DNA from: Polaromonas sp.
GTDB taxonomy: Bacteria > Pseudomonadota > Gammaproteobacteria > Burkholderiales > Burkholderiaceae_C
Length of the DNA stretch: 55,728 nt
NCBI GenBank assembly: GCA_021153985.1
Contig: JAJKJM010000228.1
Location: forward strand, 1-55,728
Direction of reading: 5' to 3'
Each line of letters starts with the position of its first letter. Position 1 is the first letter of the stretch. Under the pieces are notes generated by a model, which saw only the letters and a list, made by a program, of their open reading frames with translations, ran no database searches and was not told the origin of the DNA. The translations under genes and the position numbers were made by a program. Shown in pieces: positions 1 to 8,175 of this stretch.

Positions 1-800
1 ACGTTGTCCATGACGGACTGCATGATGCCCAGCGGGCCGCCGGTGAGCACGGCGCGTTCGTAGTCGAGGCCGCTCATGAGCACTTTGGCGCCGCTGTTGA
101 GGCCGCCCAGGATCTGGCTGGCGGGAACCTCGACGTTGTTGAAGACCAGCTCGCCGGTGTGGCTGCCGCGCATGCCCAATTTGTCCAGCTTTTGCGCGAC
201 GGAAAAGCCCTTCATGCCTTTTTCGATCAGAAAGGCGGTGACGCCGCGTGCGCCCAGCTCGGGTTCGGTCTTGGCGTAGACCACGAGCGTGTCGGCGTCG
301 GGGCCGTTGGTGATCCACATCTTGCTGCCGTTGAGCAGGTAGTAGCCGCCTTTGTCTTCAGCCTTGAGCTTCATGCTGATGACGTCGCTGCCGGCGCCGG
401 GCTCGCTCATGGCCAGTGCGCCCACGTGTTCGCCCGTGATGAGTTTGGGCAGGTATTTTTTGCGCTGCTCGTCGGTGCCGTTGCGCTTGATCTGGTTGAC
501 GCACAGGTTGCTGTGCGCGCCGTACGAGAGGCCTACCGAGGCGCTGGCGCGGCTGATCTCTTCCATCGCGATCATGTGGGCGAGGTAGCCCATGTTGGCG
601 CCGCCGTATTCCTCACCCACGGTGATGCCGAGCACGCCGAGCGAACCCATTTTTTGCCACAGGTCCATGGGGAATTGGTCACTGCGGTCGATCTCGGCAG
701 CGCGCGGGGCGATCTCGGCTTGCGCAAATTCGCGCACCGCGTCGCGCAGGGCGTCGATGTCTTCACCGAGCATGAAGTTGAGTCCGGGCATGTTGGTCAT
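1..800 (-). CDS. ivd: Isovaleryl-CoA dehydrogenase (partial, C-terminus beyond window)
   Basis: An acyl-CoA dehydrogenase that would oxidise isovaleryl-CoA to 3-methylcrotonyl-CoA with FAD in leucine breakdown, passing electrons to ETF. About 266 N-terminal residues are visible of roughly 390 usual for the family. The chosen start is ATG at 800, giving MTNMPGLNF. The N-terminal helical domain carries [24 protein letters not shown] and [12 protein letters not shown], which closely match isovaleryl-CoA dehydrogenases. The middle domain has the FAD/substrate signature MSEPGAGSD and the [11 protein letters not shown] stretch. The gene lies 38 bases downstream of the thioesterase gene in the same direction and shares the palindromic LiuR-type operator upstream of it. 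The catalytic glutamate would be outside the window. Assignment to isovaleryl- rather than another short-chain acyl-CoA is by remembered family resemblance plus the LiuR-like neighbour. Confidence 0.9.
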   Translation of the reverse strand, partial: MTNMPGLNFMLGEDIDALRDAVREFAQAEIAPRAAEIDRSDQFPMDLWQKMGSLGVLGITVGEEYGGANMGYLAHMIAMEEISRASASVGLSYGAHSNLCVNQIKRNGTDEQRKKYLPKLITGEHVGALAMSEPGAGSDVISMKLKAEDKGGYYLLNGSKMWITNGPDADTLVVYAKTEPELGARGVTAFLIEKGMKGFSVAQKLDKLGMRGSHTGELVFNNVEVPASQILGGLNSGAKVLMSGLDYERAVLTGGPLGIMQSVMDN

Positions 801-838
801 GGTGGGCTTTCTGAAATCGGGGGTGGGATTGGACGAGA

Positions 839-1291
839 TTAGTAAGTCTTGGGCACGGGCACCAGCGTTTGCTGCATCAGGGCGCAGGCGCTTTCTTTGC
901 CGCCGGCGCCGACGTGCGTCACTTCAGCGGTGGTGACGATGATGCGTTTGCCGGCTTTGGCGACGCGGCCGGTGGCGCGCAACTCACCGTCTTTAAAGCC
1001 GGCCATGAAGTTGATCTTGTATTCGACGGTGGTGACTTCGGAATCTTCCGCGGTCACTGTCAGTGCCGCATAGCCGCCGGCGATGTCAGCCAGCGCGCCC
1101 ATGGCGCCGCCATGAAAGCCGCCTTGCTGCTGCGTGACGCGCTCCGACCAGGGCAACGCCACCTCGCACAGGCCGGGCTCCACGCGCAGCAGGCGGGCGC
1201 CCAGGTGCTGCATCAGGCCCTGGCGCAAAAAACTGGCTTCAATGCGCTGGAACAAGGCTGACGGGGCGGCAATTGCGGTGGTGGCGTCCAT
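839..1291 (-). CDS. PaaI-family hotdog-fold thioesterase
   Basis: A 150-residue cytoplasmic acyl-CoA thioesterase of the 4HBT/PaaI type, which hydrolyses acyl-CoA thioesters. The hotdog signature [17 protein letters not shown] (about residues 57-73) includes the usual catalytic aspartate, here D69, and the length is normal for the family. The start is ATG at 1291. It lies just upstream of isovaleryl-CoA dehydrogenase in the same direction, and a perfect 22-bp palindrome sits about 65 bases before its start, so the two genes probably form one LiuR-controlled unit. A role in clearing excess branched-chain or aryl acyl-CoA is inference from the context; the true substrate cannot be read from sequence. 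Confidence 0.85.
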   Translation of the reverse strand: MDATTAIAAPSALFQRIEASFLRQGLMQHLGARLLRVEPGLCEVALPWSERVTQQQGGFHGGAMGALADIAGGYAALTVTAEDSEVTTVEYKINFMAGFKDGELRATGRVAKAGKRIIVTTAEVTHVGAGGKESACALMQQTLVPVPKTY

Positions 1292-1332
1292 GGAAGGCCT
1301 TTTGAAACGTGCGGAAAGAGGGGTTCCGCTGA

Positions 1333-1379
1333 GTTGACGTTCTGGTTGACGTTCTAGTTGACGTTTACGTAAACGTCAA
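1333..1379. promoter_or_regulatory. LiuR-type operator 1 with extra half-sites
   Basis: Positions 1358-1379 form a perfect 22-bp palindrome with core TGACGTTTACGTAAACGTCA. Two further half-sites, TTGACGTTCT at about 1334 and 1346, precede it at 12-base steps. On the minus strand TTGACG can serve as a -35, followed by a 17-base spacer and a weak -10 (TAGAAC), so the palindrome would span the -35 and spacer as MerR-family operators do. It would control the thioesterase and isovaleryl-CoA dehydrogenase genes. Confidence 0.75.
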
Positions 1380-1452
1380 TTATGACGTATTTGCGGTTCG
1401 CGTGGCTTGACCCGTGCCGGCCGGAGGGGCAATCGCCCTTGGCTACCCCCGT

Positions 1453-1860
1453 TCAGGATTTGGCAGTTTTGCTCTTCTCGGTTTTGAGGAGCAGCGCCTT
1501 GGCCTCTTTTTCGTGGGTGCGGATTTCGTCGAGGTTGGCCTGCAGGTCCAGCATCTGGGCTTCGAGCTTTTTGCGGTGCTCTGTCAGGATGGCCAGGAAT
1601 TTCTTGAGCTGCGGCGCGGTGTCGCGCGGGCTGTCGTAAGAGTCGATGATTTCCTTGGCCTCGACCAGCGACAGGCCCAGGCGCTTGGCGCGCAGGGTGA
1701 GCTTGAGCCGGGTGCGGTCGCGGGCGGTGTAGACGCGGTTGCGCCCGCCCGCGCCTTCACGCTGGGGTTGCAGCAGGCCCATGTCTTCGTAAAACCGCAT
1801 GGCGCGCGTGGTCAGGTCAAACTCTTTTGCGAGGTCGCTGATGGTGTAGGTGGTGGCCAT
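1453..1860 (-). CDS. liuR: MerR-family regulator, LiuR-like
   Basis: A 135-residue MerR-type DNA-binding regulator. The start is the ATG at 1860, giving MATTYTISDLAKEF, which begins exactly at the winged-helix domain; the open frame upstream is not needed. Residues 1-70 hold the HTH and wing (TTRAMRFYEDMGLL, GGRNRVYTARDRTRLKLTLRAKRLGLSL). Residues 75-125 are a long dimerisation helix without the cysteines of metal sensors. This form is typical of LiuR, the regulator of leucine/isovalerate degradation in proteobacteria. Palindromes of the same core flank the gene on both sides, at 1358 and 1950, which supports autoregulation and control of both neighbours. The effector is unknown from sequence, perhaps a branched-chain acyl-CoA. 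Confidence 0.88.
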   Translation of the reverse strand: MATTYTISDLAKEFDLTTRAMRFYEDMGLLQPQREGAGGRNRVYTARDRTRLKLTLRAKRLGLSLVEAKEIIDSYDSPRDTAPQLKKFLAILTEHRKKLEAQMLDLQANLDEIRTHEKEAKALLLKTEKSKTAKS

Positions 1861-1948
1861 GGTGGTGAAGTCTTGCTGCTGATGTCTTTGGCTTTTTGCA
1901 AACACGGGAGACAGCACAAAAGAAGCGCTGTCCCTACAATGGTTCTGC

Positions 1949-1977
1949 CTGACGTTTACGTAAACGTCAAATATACC
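1949..1977 (+). promoter_or_regulatory. LiuR-type operator 2 over a promoter for the MBL-fold gene
   Basis: Positions 1950-1969 are the perfect palindrome TGACGTTTACGTAAACGTCA, the same core as at 1358. Read on the plus strand, CTGACG (1949-1954) is a plausible -35, a 17-base spacer follows, and TATACC (1972-1977) a plausible -10. The downstream ATG is at 1990, so the transcript leader would be only a few bases long. The same site lies between liuR and the divergent gene and could serve both. Confidence 0.7.
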
Positions 1978-1989
1978 GCGAATGATGAC

Positions 1990-3087
1990 ATGAACCTCCT
2001 TGAGCAGCAACTGCATTACCCCTTCGGCGACACCCTTCCGGCCTCCGGCACGACGCTGGAAGTGGCGCCCGGCGTGAAGTGGATCCGCATGGAGTTGCCC
2101 TTTGCACTGAACCACATCAACCTATGGCTGCTGCGCGATGAGATTGACAACCCGGATGCGCCGGGCGAAAAGATCCAGGGCTGGACCATCATTGACTGCT
2201 GCATCAGCCGCGACGAGTCCAAAGCCCAGTGGGAGGCGATTTTTGCCACCCAGCTGGAAGGCCTGCCGGTGCTGCGTGTCATCGTGACGCACATGCACCC
2301 GGACCATATCGGCCTGGCGCACTGGCTGTGTGAGCGCTGGACAACGCAAAAGCATGTTTGCCGCCTGTGGATCAGTGCGACCGACTACCTGTCTGCCCGT
2401 ATCGGCTCGCAAAGCACCACCGGCTTCGGCGGTGAAAGTGCAGCGCGCTTTTTTGCCGCACACGGGCTGGTGGATCCCGAGTCCATCGAGAAAATCCGCG
2501 GCCGCGCCAGCTACTACCCCGGCATGGTGCCGGCCGTGCCGGCCAGCTATGTGCGCATCATGGACGGCATGGCCGTGCGGATCGGCGGGCGCGACTGGCG
2601 CTGCATCAGCGGCTATGGCCATGCGCCGGAGCACATTGCACTGCACTGCGAAGAGTTGAACACCCTGATCAGCGGCGACATGGTGTTGCCGCGCATTTCG
2701 ACCAATGTCAGCGTTTACGACATGGAGCCGGAATCCAACGCGCTTACCCTGTTTCTCGAATCCATCGACAAGTTTTTACCGCTGCCTGAAGACACGCTGG
2801 TGCTGCCCTCGCACGGCAAACCTTTTCGCGGCCTGCACACACGCATAGGCCAGTTGCACGACCACCACCGCGACCGGCTGGCGGAAGTCATGGAAGCCTG
2901 TGCCGCAAACCCCTGTAGCGCCGCCGACATCCTGCCCATCATGTTTCCCCGCAAGCTGGACCTGCACCAGACGACGTTTGCGATGGGCGAGGCGGTGGCG
3001 CATCTGCATGCGCTGTGGTTTGGGGGGAAGCTGCAGCGGCGGCTGGACGCCGATGGGATTTACCGTTTCAGCAGTGTTGCTGGATAA
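1990..3087 (+). CDS. Metallo-beta-lactamase-fold hydrolase
   Basis: A 365-residue MBL-fold metallohydrolase. The start is ATG at 1990 (MNLLEQQLHY). The metal-binding motif THMHPDH gives HxHxDH at residues 101-106; further ligands are likely in GHAPEHIALH, LISGDMVLPRIS and VLPSHGKPF. The C-terminal hundred residues resemble the winged-helix domain that follows the MBL domain in LACTB2-like proteins. It is divergent from liuR and shares its operator, so it is probably expressed together with branched-chain acyl-CoA degradation. A thioester or hydroxyacyl-thioester hydrolase is a reasonable guess, but the substrate is not shown by the sequence. There is no obvious Shine-Dalgarno sequence, in keeping with a very short leader. 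Confidence 0.85.
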   Translation: MNLLEQQLHYPFGDTLPASGTTLEVAPGVKWIRMELPFALNHINLWLLRDEIDNPDAPGEKIQGWTIIDCCISRDESKAQWEAIFATQLEGLPVLRVIVTHMHPDHIGLAHWLCERWTTQKHVCRLWISATDYLSARIGSQSTTGFGGESAARFFAAHGLVDPESIEKIRGRASYYPGMVPAVPASYVRIMDGMAVRIGGRDWRCISGYGHAPEHIALHCEELNTLISGDMVLPRISTNVSVYDMEPESNALTLFLESIDKFLPLPEDTLVLPSHGKPFRGLHTRIGQLHDHHRDRLAEVMEACAANPCSAADILPIMFPRKLDLHQTTFAMGEAVAHLHALWFGGKLQRRLDADGIYRFSSVAG

Positions 3088-3102
3088 ACATCCATCAACG
3101 AC

Positions 3103-3162
3103 CGCTATTATTTTTATAGCTACCAGTACATACAGTCATTGGGCTAGAGCCAGATTTGATGC
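3103..3162 (+). repeat. Family A interspersed repeat, copy 1
   Basis: Layout: GCTATTATTTTTATAGC, then 20 bases, then GGGCTAGAGCC, ending TTTGATGC. The ATAGC-N20-GGGCTA spacing is shared exactly with copies near 9249, 18803, 25123, 33906 and 51757. This copy is intergenic, after the MBL-fold gene. Confidence 0.8.
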
Positions 3163-3177
3163 ATAAACTCATCATCT

Positions 3178-3250
3178 TCATCTGCGTAAATCTGCGTAAT
3201 CTGCGGATAGATATCTTTATCCGCAGATTACGCAGATTTACGCAGATTGA
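3178..3250. repeat. Family B palindromic repeat, copy 1
   Basis: Two perfectly complementary 30-base arms (3180-3209 and 3218-3247) are separated by 8 bases. Each arm is built from ATCTGCG(TAA) units. It lies between the ends of two convergent genes. Related copies are at 35686, 40641 and 42163. Confidence 0.9.
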
Positions 3251-3323
3251 AGACAAGGCACAGGAGCTGTATTGCTACCGGCAGGGGCCGCACATCACAT
3301 AAAGTGAAAAGCGTGGAGGCCCG

Positions 3324-3968
3324 TCAGTGTCTCCATTTGCGGTTGGCTGTCAACAAGGCGGTGAGATAACCGTGCAGCCAGTCAAAATTCACCGGCTTTT
3401 GCAGCAGGTGGGCGTGCGGCGGAAGGCCTCCGCGCTCCGCGACGGCTTCGGGTGGCAGGCCGCTGATCACCACGATCTGCATGTCGGCCAGCTGGAGGTT
3501 GCGCTTGAGGGTCTTGAGCATTTCGATGCCGTCCACGCCCGGCATGGACAAATCAGTGATCAACAGGTCGGGCCGCATGCTGGCGATGTCCATCATGGCT
3601 TCCAGCGCCGAAGGCATCCAGGTGCAGTCGACCGGCAAATCCCAGTCTTCAAACTGGTAGCGGTAGAGCTCGCGGGTGGCCTCATCGTCTTCCACCATCA
3701 GCACGCGCAGCCGGTGCTTGGGGTCGGTGTCGACGCGTGAGAGCTGGGGGCTGTTTTTGGCCAGGTAGGCGTTGATGGACTTCAGCGCGATGCGGCGGTG
3801 GCCGCCCAGCGTCTTCCAGGCGTCGATCTCGCCTTTTTCGACCATGGACTGCACCGTGGCGACAGAAAGCCCGAGCAGCTTGGCGGCATAGCTGGTGCCG
3901 CAGTAATCCTCGCTTGAGAAATCCGCCGCCGTGATCGCAGCCTCGAAAGACTTGGGTTCACGCGGCAT
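3324..3968 (-). CDS. Response regulator with N-terminal excisionase-type HTH
   Basis: A 214-residue protein with domains in unusual order. A MerR/excisionase-like helix-turn-helix (about residues 25-71, with GTSYAAKLLGLSVATVQ and TLGGHRRI) is followed by a receiver domain (about 87-205). Receiver residues visible are the acidic pair in VEDDEATR (E93-D95), the phospho-acceptor D139 in LLITDLSMPG and the lysine in LLQKPVNF (K191). The ATG at 3968 is preferred to an in-frame TTG four codons earlier. It lies downstream of the histidine kinase and single-domain regulator in the same direction, so it is probably the DNA-binding output of that module. The target genes are not identifiable here. Confidence 0.85.
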   Translation of the reverse strand: MPREPKSFEAAITAADFSSEDYCGTSYAAKLLGLSVATVQSMVEKGEIDAWKTLGGHRRIALKSINAYLAKNSPQLSRVDTDPKHRLRVLMVEDDEATRELYRYQFEDWDLPVDCTWMPSALEAMMDIASMRPDLLITDLSMPGVDGIEMLKTLKRNLQLADMQIVVISGLPPEAVAERGGLPPHAHLLQKPVNFDWLHGYLTALLTANRKWRH

Positions 3969-4072
3969 GGCAAATCGCAAGGCGAGTTGATTTTTTCATT
4001 TTTCTCATTTTAATCAGTTATGCCTCGATAAAGGTTGATGGACACATCGCCCGGACACAACGCCCTGACAAG

Positions 4073-4088
4073 GCATCCATGAGGATGC
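4073..4088. other. Small inverted repeat between kinase and HTH-REC genes
   Basis: GCATCC-ATGA-GGATGC is a perfect 6-bp stem with a 4-base loop in the 167-base gap between the kinase gene and the downstream HTH-REC gene. No T-run follows on the coding strand, so it is not a clear terminator. A role in transcript processing or differential expression is only possible. Confidence 0.35.
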
Positions 4089-4135
4089 AAAGTTCAATGA
4101 GGGGCCGGGCTTTGCACACATACATATACATAAGG

Positions 4136-7100
4136 TCAAGCAGACTTTGGCGCCTTGGGCAGGGTAAAGAAAAATGTCGCGCCTTTGCCAGGCGCCGACT
4201 GGGTCCAGAGCCGGCCGCCATGCCGCTTGATCACCCGGCTGACCGTAGCCAGCCCGATGCCGGTGCCCGGAAACTCCGCGGCGGCGTGCAGGCGCTGAAA
4301 CGGCACGAACAGCTTGTCGGCATAAGCCATGTCAAAACCGGCGCCGTTGTCGCGCACAAAAAACTCGGGAAGGCCCGCCGCGTCCAGCTGACGGCCCACG
4401 GTGATCTCGGCCACGGGCTGCTGGGCGCTGAACTTCCAGGCGTTGCCCAGCAGGTTTTCCATCACCACTCGCACCAGCCGGCTGTCGCCGTGCGCCCTCA
4501 AGCCCTTTTCGATGTTCACGACCGCCTTGCGATCGGGATGGCGCGCCTGCCATTCGTCCATGATGCTGCGGGCCAGCGCCGACAGGTCGACCGTCTCTTT
4601 ATTGGCCAGCGACGCGCGCGACACCTGCGCCAGCGACAGCAGGTCTTCAATCAGCTGCCCCATCTGCCCCACGCCGGCCTGGATGCGCGTCAGGTAATGC
4701 GCCACCTTTTCGCCGGCGCTGCCGTCCAGCCGGCCCTTCAGCTGCTTGGCCAGCAGGCGGCTGAATCCGTCAACGGTGTTGAGCGGCGAACGCAAGTCGT
4801 GAGAGACGGAATAGGAAAACGCCTCCAGCTCCTGGTTGGACAGCCGCAGGGCCGCTTCAATGGCCTTGACCTCGGTGATGTCGGCATCGATACCCACCCA
4901 GAAGGCCACTCTGCCCTGCTCGTCCAGCACGGGCGAAGCACGGTAGGACATGGTGTGGCTGCTGCCGTCTTTGGCCAGCACGCGCCGTATGCCGGCATAA
5001 GAGGTCTGCGTGGCCACGGCGGTTTTCCATTTCTCGTGCACATCGGGCACATCGTCCGGGTGGATGGCCGCATACCAGCCGTTGCCGGCCCAGTCGGCGA
5101 ACTCGCCGCCCATCAGGTCAAACCAGGCGCGGTTGAAGTAAGTGGCGGCGCCGTCGGGGTCGCTGGTCCAGACCACCTGGGGCGCCTGCTCGGCCAGGGC
5201 CTGGAAGAGGGCCTGCTGGCGCTCCAGCTCCAGCGTCCGCTCGGCCACTTTTTGCTCCAGCCCCGTGTTGAGCTCGCTGACTTCTTCCAGCAGGCGGGCG
5301 TTTTCGATGGCAATGGACGCGAGCTGGGCCAGCTCGAGCGCGACATACTCGTCTTGCTGTGTGAATTCGCCTTCGTATTTGTCGGACAGCTGCATCACCC
5401 CGATGTTTTTGCCGTCGCGCCCGGTCAGCGGCACGGCCAGCCAGCCCCGCATCGCCGGGTGCTTGTCGGCATAGCTGCCAAAGCCGCGCCAGCGCGGGTG
5501 GGCTTCCAGCTCGGCCTGCGTCATGCGCATGGAGCGGTTGGTCTGGCAGACCAGCGCGTAAATGCCGGTGCCGTCGGGCGGCTCTATCAGGTCGCGGTAT
5601 TTGGCGTATTTTTCGGACAGCGACAGCGCATTGATGGCCTGCGCCCAGTCGGCGCTCACCGTGAGGCTGACGATCGCCTGGTGTGCGCCGACCACGCCCC
5701 TGGCCTGCTCGGCCACTTCGTGCATGGTGCCTTCCAGCGTCTGGTGCCAGGTGATCGCCTGGGCCGCGTCGGCCGCGCGCTGCAGGGTAAAGAGATGCTC
5801 CTGCACATCGTGTTCAGCCTTGAGCTGCGCCGTGATGTCCAGCGCCACCACAAAACGTGCGGGCTTGCCGCTGTACAGGATGGGCCGCGACATCACGCTG
5901 GCAAAGAAAAGCGAGCCGTCCTTCCTTTTGTACTGCCACTGCCCTCTTCTCTCGACCGCATCGTCCTCCAGCTGGCGGGTCAGGCGCGAGTGTTCAGCCT
6001 CCGGGCGAATGTCGAACAGCGTCATCGAAAGAAATTCGGCGGCCGAGTACCCATAGCTTTCGACAGTCGCCTGGTTGACATTGAGGAAGCGGGTGGTGGC
6101 GGGATCAAAGACCCACATGGGCACCGGCGCCATTTCAAACAGGGCCGCATAACGCTGCTCGCTTTGCATCAGCGCCTGCTCGGCCAGCTTGCGATGCGTG
6201 ATCTCCTGGAGCACACCGGAGCGGCGGCGGCGCGCCTGGCCATCGCTGCCTTCCTGGTTTTCCATTGCCCGGCCATACATGTGAATCCAGCGTATCTCGC
6301 CGGCAGCGGTGACGACGCGAAATTCAGTGTCCAGCGGCTCGCCGGCCTGCACGGCAGCGTCGCGCCGGAGGATGAAGTCCTCGCGGTCGGCAGGATGGAT
6401 CAGGGTCACAAGCCCTTCGCGGCTGCGGTCAAAAACACCCGGCTTCACACCCAGGACATCGTAGATTTCATCGGACCACCAGGTGTGGTGGGTGTCCAGG
6501 TCCAGTTGCCAGTAGCCGATGCGCCCCAGGCGCTGGGCGTCCTGCAGTTTGCGCTGGATGGCTTCGCTGTTGGCGAGTTCGCCCTCCAGGGCGCTGCGGT
6601 GTTTTTGCAGGGATTCGGCCATGCGGTTAAAGCCGTTGGATATCCGGGCAAATTCGCCGTTGTCGTCAGGCTCCCCGGCCGGAATCCGCACGTCCAGCCG
6701 CCCGTCCTGGATCTGCTTGGTCGCCTCCAGGATGTTCCGGGTCGGAACCACAATGGCGCGCCCGCCTATCAGCCAGGCCAGCAAGCCCCCGAGGAAAGCC
6801 AGCATAGCCAGCACAGCCAGCTCAAGCGCCAGCTGCCGCTGGGTTCCGCCCACCACCAGGTTGTGGTCCAGGCTGACGGCCACAAAAAAGGCCTGGCGCA
6901 AATCCGGGCTGCTGGGCATAAAGGCCCACAGCCGGCGCTGGCCCGTGGCGTCCGGGCCGTCACGCGTACCCCTGCCCATTGACCGGATGGCGTCCCGCAG
7001 CACAGGGCTGGCGGCTTTCTGGCCGATCCGGATTGGCAAGTCGGGCTTGCCGGCCAGCAGCGCGCCCTGGCGGTCATGGATGCCGAGCGCCGCACCGGGC

Positions 7101-7669
7101 GGCAACTGGATTTCAATCGCCGATTTCGCCATCTCGGCCAGGTCGACCGACGCATAGGCCACGATGGAGACGCGCCCGTCGCTGTCCAGCAGCGGCAACG
7201 CAAAGGTGATGGAGGGCTTGCCCGTCGCACGGCCCACGATGTATTCACCACTGACCATCGTGCGGTACGCCACGGCATCACGGAAGTAGGTGCGGTCGCC
7301 CAGGTAGCCCAGCTGGGCGCCCCCCACGCCGCTGCAGATGGACTGGCCCTCGGCGTTAATGACGCCCAGGTTGGCGTAGAGCGGGAATTGCCGGACCAGC
7401 TCGCCGAGGTAGTTATCGCAGCGGGCCCGCCCATCTTTTCGCAGCTCGGGCGCGTGGATGATCGCGGTGAGCAGCTGGCGCGCCGTCTCGCCCAGGCGCT
7501 GCTGGCCGGATGCCGCCAGGGAAGCGGCGAATTCCAGGTCGGTGGTGGCGCGCTCGACGGCCTGGTTGGCGTTGTAGACAGCCTTGATGATGGACAGGCC
7601 GAACAGCGGAACAGTCGCCACCAGCACCAGCATGACGAGACGGGTCCGCAGCGTGATGGGAATCCTCAT
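4136..7669 (-). CDS. Multi-sensor membrane histidine kinase (Cache-HAMP-PAS-PAS-GAF-PAS-HisKA-HATPase)
   Basis: A 1177-residue sensor kinase anchored in the inner membrane. TM1 is about residues 11-31 and TM2 about 283-303, enclosing a periplasmic double-Cache-like sensor. HAMP covers about 303-360 and is followed by PAS (380-490, with IHPADRE), a second PAS (500-615), GAF (625-795), a coiled coil, and a third PAS (822-935). The HisKA motif FSYSVSHDLRSPL carries phospho-acceptor H957. The HATPase domain has the N-box around N1072-N1076, DNGAGF (about 1107) and GTGIGL (about 1135). There is no receiver domain, so phosphotransfer must go to separate regulators; the adjacent 7732-8175 protein and the HTH-REC protein at 3324-3968 are the obvious partners. 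HisKA of this kind is found in phytochrome-like kinases, but no bilin-binding PHY domain is present. The signal is unknown. Confidence 0.92.
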   Translation of the reverse strand: MRIPITLRTRLVMLVLVATVPLFGLSIIKAVYNANQAVERATTDLEFAASLAASGQQRLGETARQLLTAIIHAPELRKDGRARCDNYLGELVRQFPLYANLGVINAEGQSICSGVGGAQLGYLGDRTYFRDAVAYRTMVSGEYIVGRATGKPSITFALPLLDSDGRVSIVAYASVDLAEMAKSAIEIQLPPGAALGIHDRQGALLAGKPDLPIRIGQKAASPVLRDAIRSMGRGTRDGPDATGQRRLWAFMPSSPDLRQAFFVAVSLDHNLVVGGTQRQLALELAVLAMLAFLGGLLAWLIGGRAIVVPTRNILEATKQIQDGRLDVRIPAGEPDDNGEFARISNGFNRMAESLQKHRSALEGELANSEAIQRKLQDAQRLGRIGYWQLDLDTHHTWWSDEIYDVLGVKPGVFDRSREGLVTLIHPADREDFILRRDAAVQAGEPLDTEFRVVTAAGEIRWIHMYGRAMENQEGSDGQARRRRSGVLQEITHRKLAEQALMQSEQRYAALFEMAPVPMWVFDPATTRFLNVNQATVESYGYSAAEFLSMTLFDIRPEAEHSRLTRQLEDDAVERRGQWQYKRKDGSLFFASVMSRPILYSGKPARFVVALDITAQLKAEHDVQEHLFTLQRAADAAQAITWHQTLEGTMHEVAEQARGVVGAHQAIVSLTVSADWAQAINALSLSEKYAKYRDLIEPPDGTGIYALVCQTNRSMRMTQAELEAHPRWRGFGSYADKHPAMRGWLAVPLTGRDGKNIGVMQLSDKYEGEFTQQDEYVALELAQLASIAIENARLLEEVSELNTGLEQKVAERTLELERQQALFQALAEQAPQVVWTSDPDGAATYFNRAWFDLMGGEFADWAGNGWYAAIHPDDVPDVHEKWKTAVATQTSYAGIRRVLAKDGSSHTMSYRASPVLDEQGRVAFWVGIDADITEVKAIEAALRLSNQELEAFSYSVSHDLRSPLNTVDGFSRLLAKQLKGRLDGSAGEKVAHYLTRIQAGVGQMGQLIEDLLSLAQVSRASLANKETVDLSALARSIMDEWQARHPDRKAVVNIEKGLRAHGDSRLVRVVMENLLGNAWKFSAQQPVAEITVGRQLDAAGLPEFFVRDNGAGFDMAYADKLFVPFQRLHAAAEFPGTGIGLATVSRVIKRHGGRLWTQSAPGKGATFFFTLPKAPKSA

Positions 7670-7731
7670 CGCATCACGCTTTCAGCGGCCGTCTGGTGAT
7701 GGGGAACTCCCGCTGGCATCGCAGGCGTGAA

Positions 7732-8175
7732 TCAGGGAGTCGCGATGGATTCGTTGACGCCCAGCCAGTACGCCTGCAGGCGGTCGAGCTTTTCGGTCAG
7801 GTCGCCGAAATCCACCGGCTTGCGGACAAAGCCGTTGGCGCCGTTCTGGTAGCAGGCCACGATGTCCGAGCGCTCGCTCGAAGAGGTCAGCATGACGACC
7901 GGCACCAGCGCCGTCAGGGGATTGCTGCGCACGCTGCGCAACACATCCAGCCCCGACAGCTTGGGCAGTTTCATGTCGAGCAGCACAAAAGAAGGCTGCC
8001 TCTGGGTGTCGCGGCTGGCATGGGCGCCACGGCCGAAAAGGTATTCGAGCGCCTCCACGCCATCACGCGCGACGGCAATCTCGGCGGTGACGCCATGCTC
8101 TTCCAGCGTCAATACGGTCAGCTCCAGGTGGTCGGGATTGTCTTCAACGATGAGTATCAGCTTGTTGTCGTTCAT
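7732..8175 (-). CDS. Single-domain response regulator (Rcp1 type)
   Basis: A 147-residue protein consisting only of a receiver domain. E11/D12 form the acidic pocket, D67 in FVLLDMKLPK is the phospho-acceptor, T97 the switch residue and K119 the conserved lysine in VRKPVDF. The extended loop around residues 45-62 is typical of the Rcp1-like receivers that pair with phytochrome-type kinases. It lies 62 bases upstream of the large kinase gene in the same direction, so the two are probably co-transcribed. With no output domain it would act as a phosphorelay intermediate or by protein contact. Confidence 0.9.
   Translation of the reverse strand: MNDNKLILIVEDNPDHLELTVLTLEEHGVTAEIAVARDGVEALEYLFGRGAHASRDTQRQPSFVLLDMKLPKLSGLDVLRSVRSNPLTALVPVVMLTSSSERSDIVACYQNGANGFVRKPVDFGDLTEKLDRLQAYWLGVNESIATP

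Noticed and set aside
1414..1989. Extension of the MBL-fold protein 192 codons upstream
   Set aside because: That stretch is antisense to the liuR gene and crosses the operator. The family N-terminus fits the ATG at 1990.
1861..2115. Longer LiuR starting near 2115
   Set aside because: It would extend through the operator and into the divergent gene. The winged-helix domain begins at the ATG at 1860.
3178..3250. Family B as an insertion sequence
   Set aside because: No transposase frame lies between the arms in any copy. It is at most a non-autonomous element.
4079..6982. A 967-codon open frame antisense to the histidine kinase gene
   Set aside because: It is the mirror of a GC-rich gene with a full set of kinase motifs on the other strand. 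Its translation has no domain, and the low stop frequency follows from high GC.
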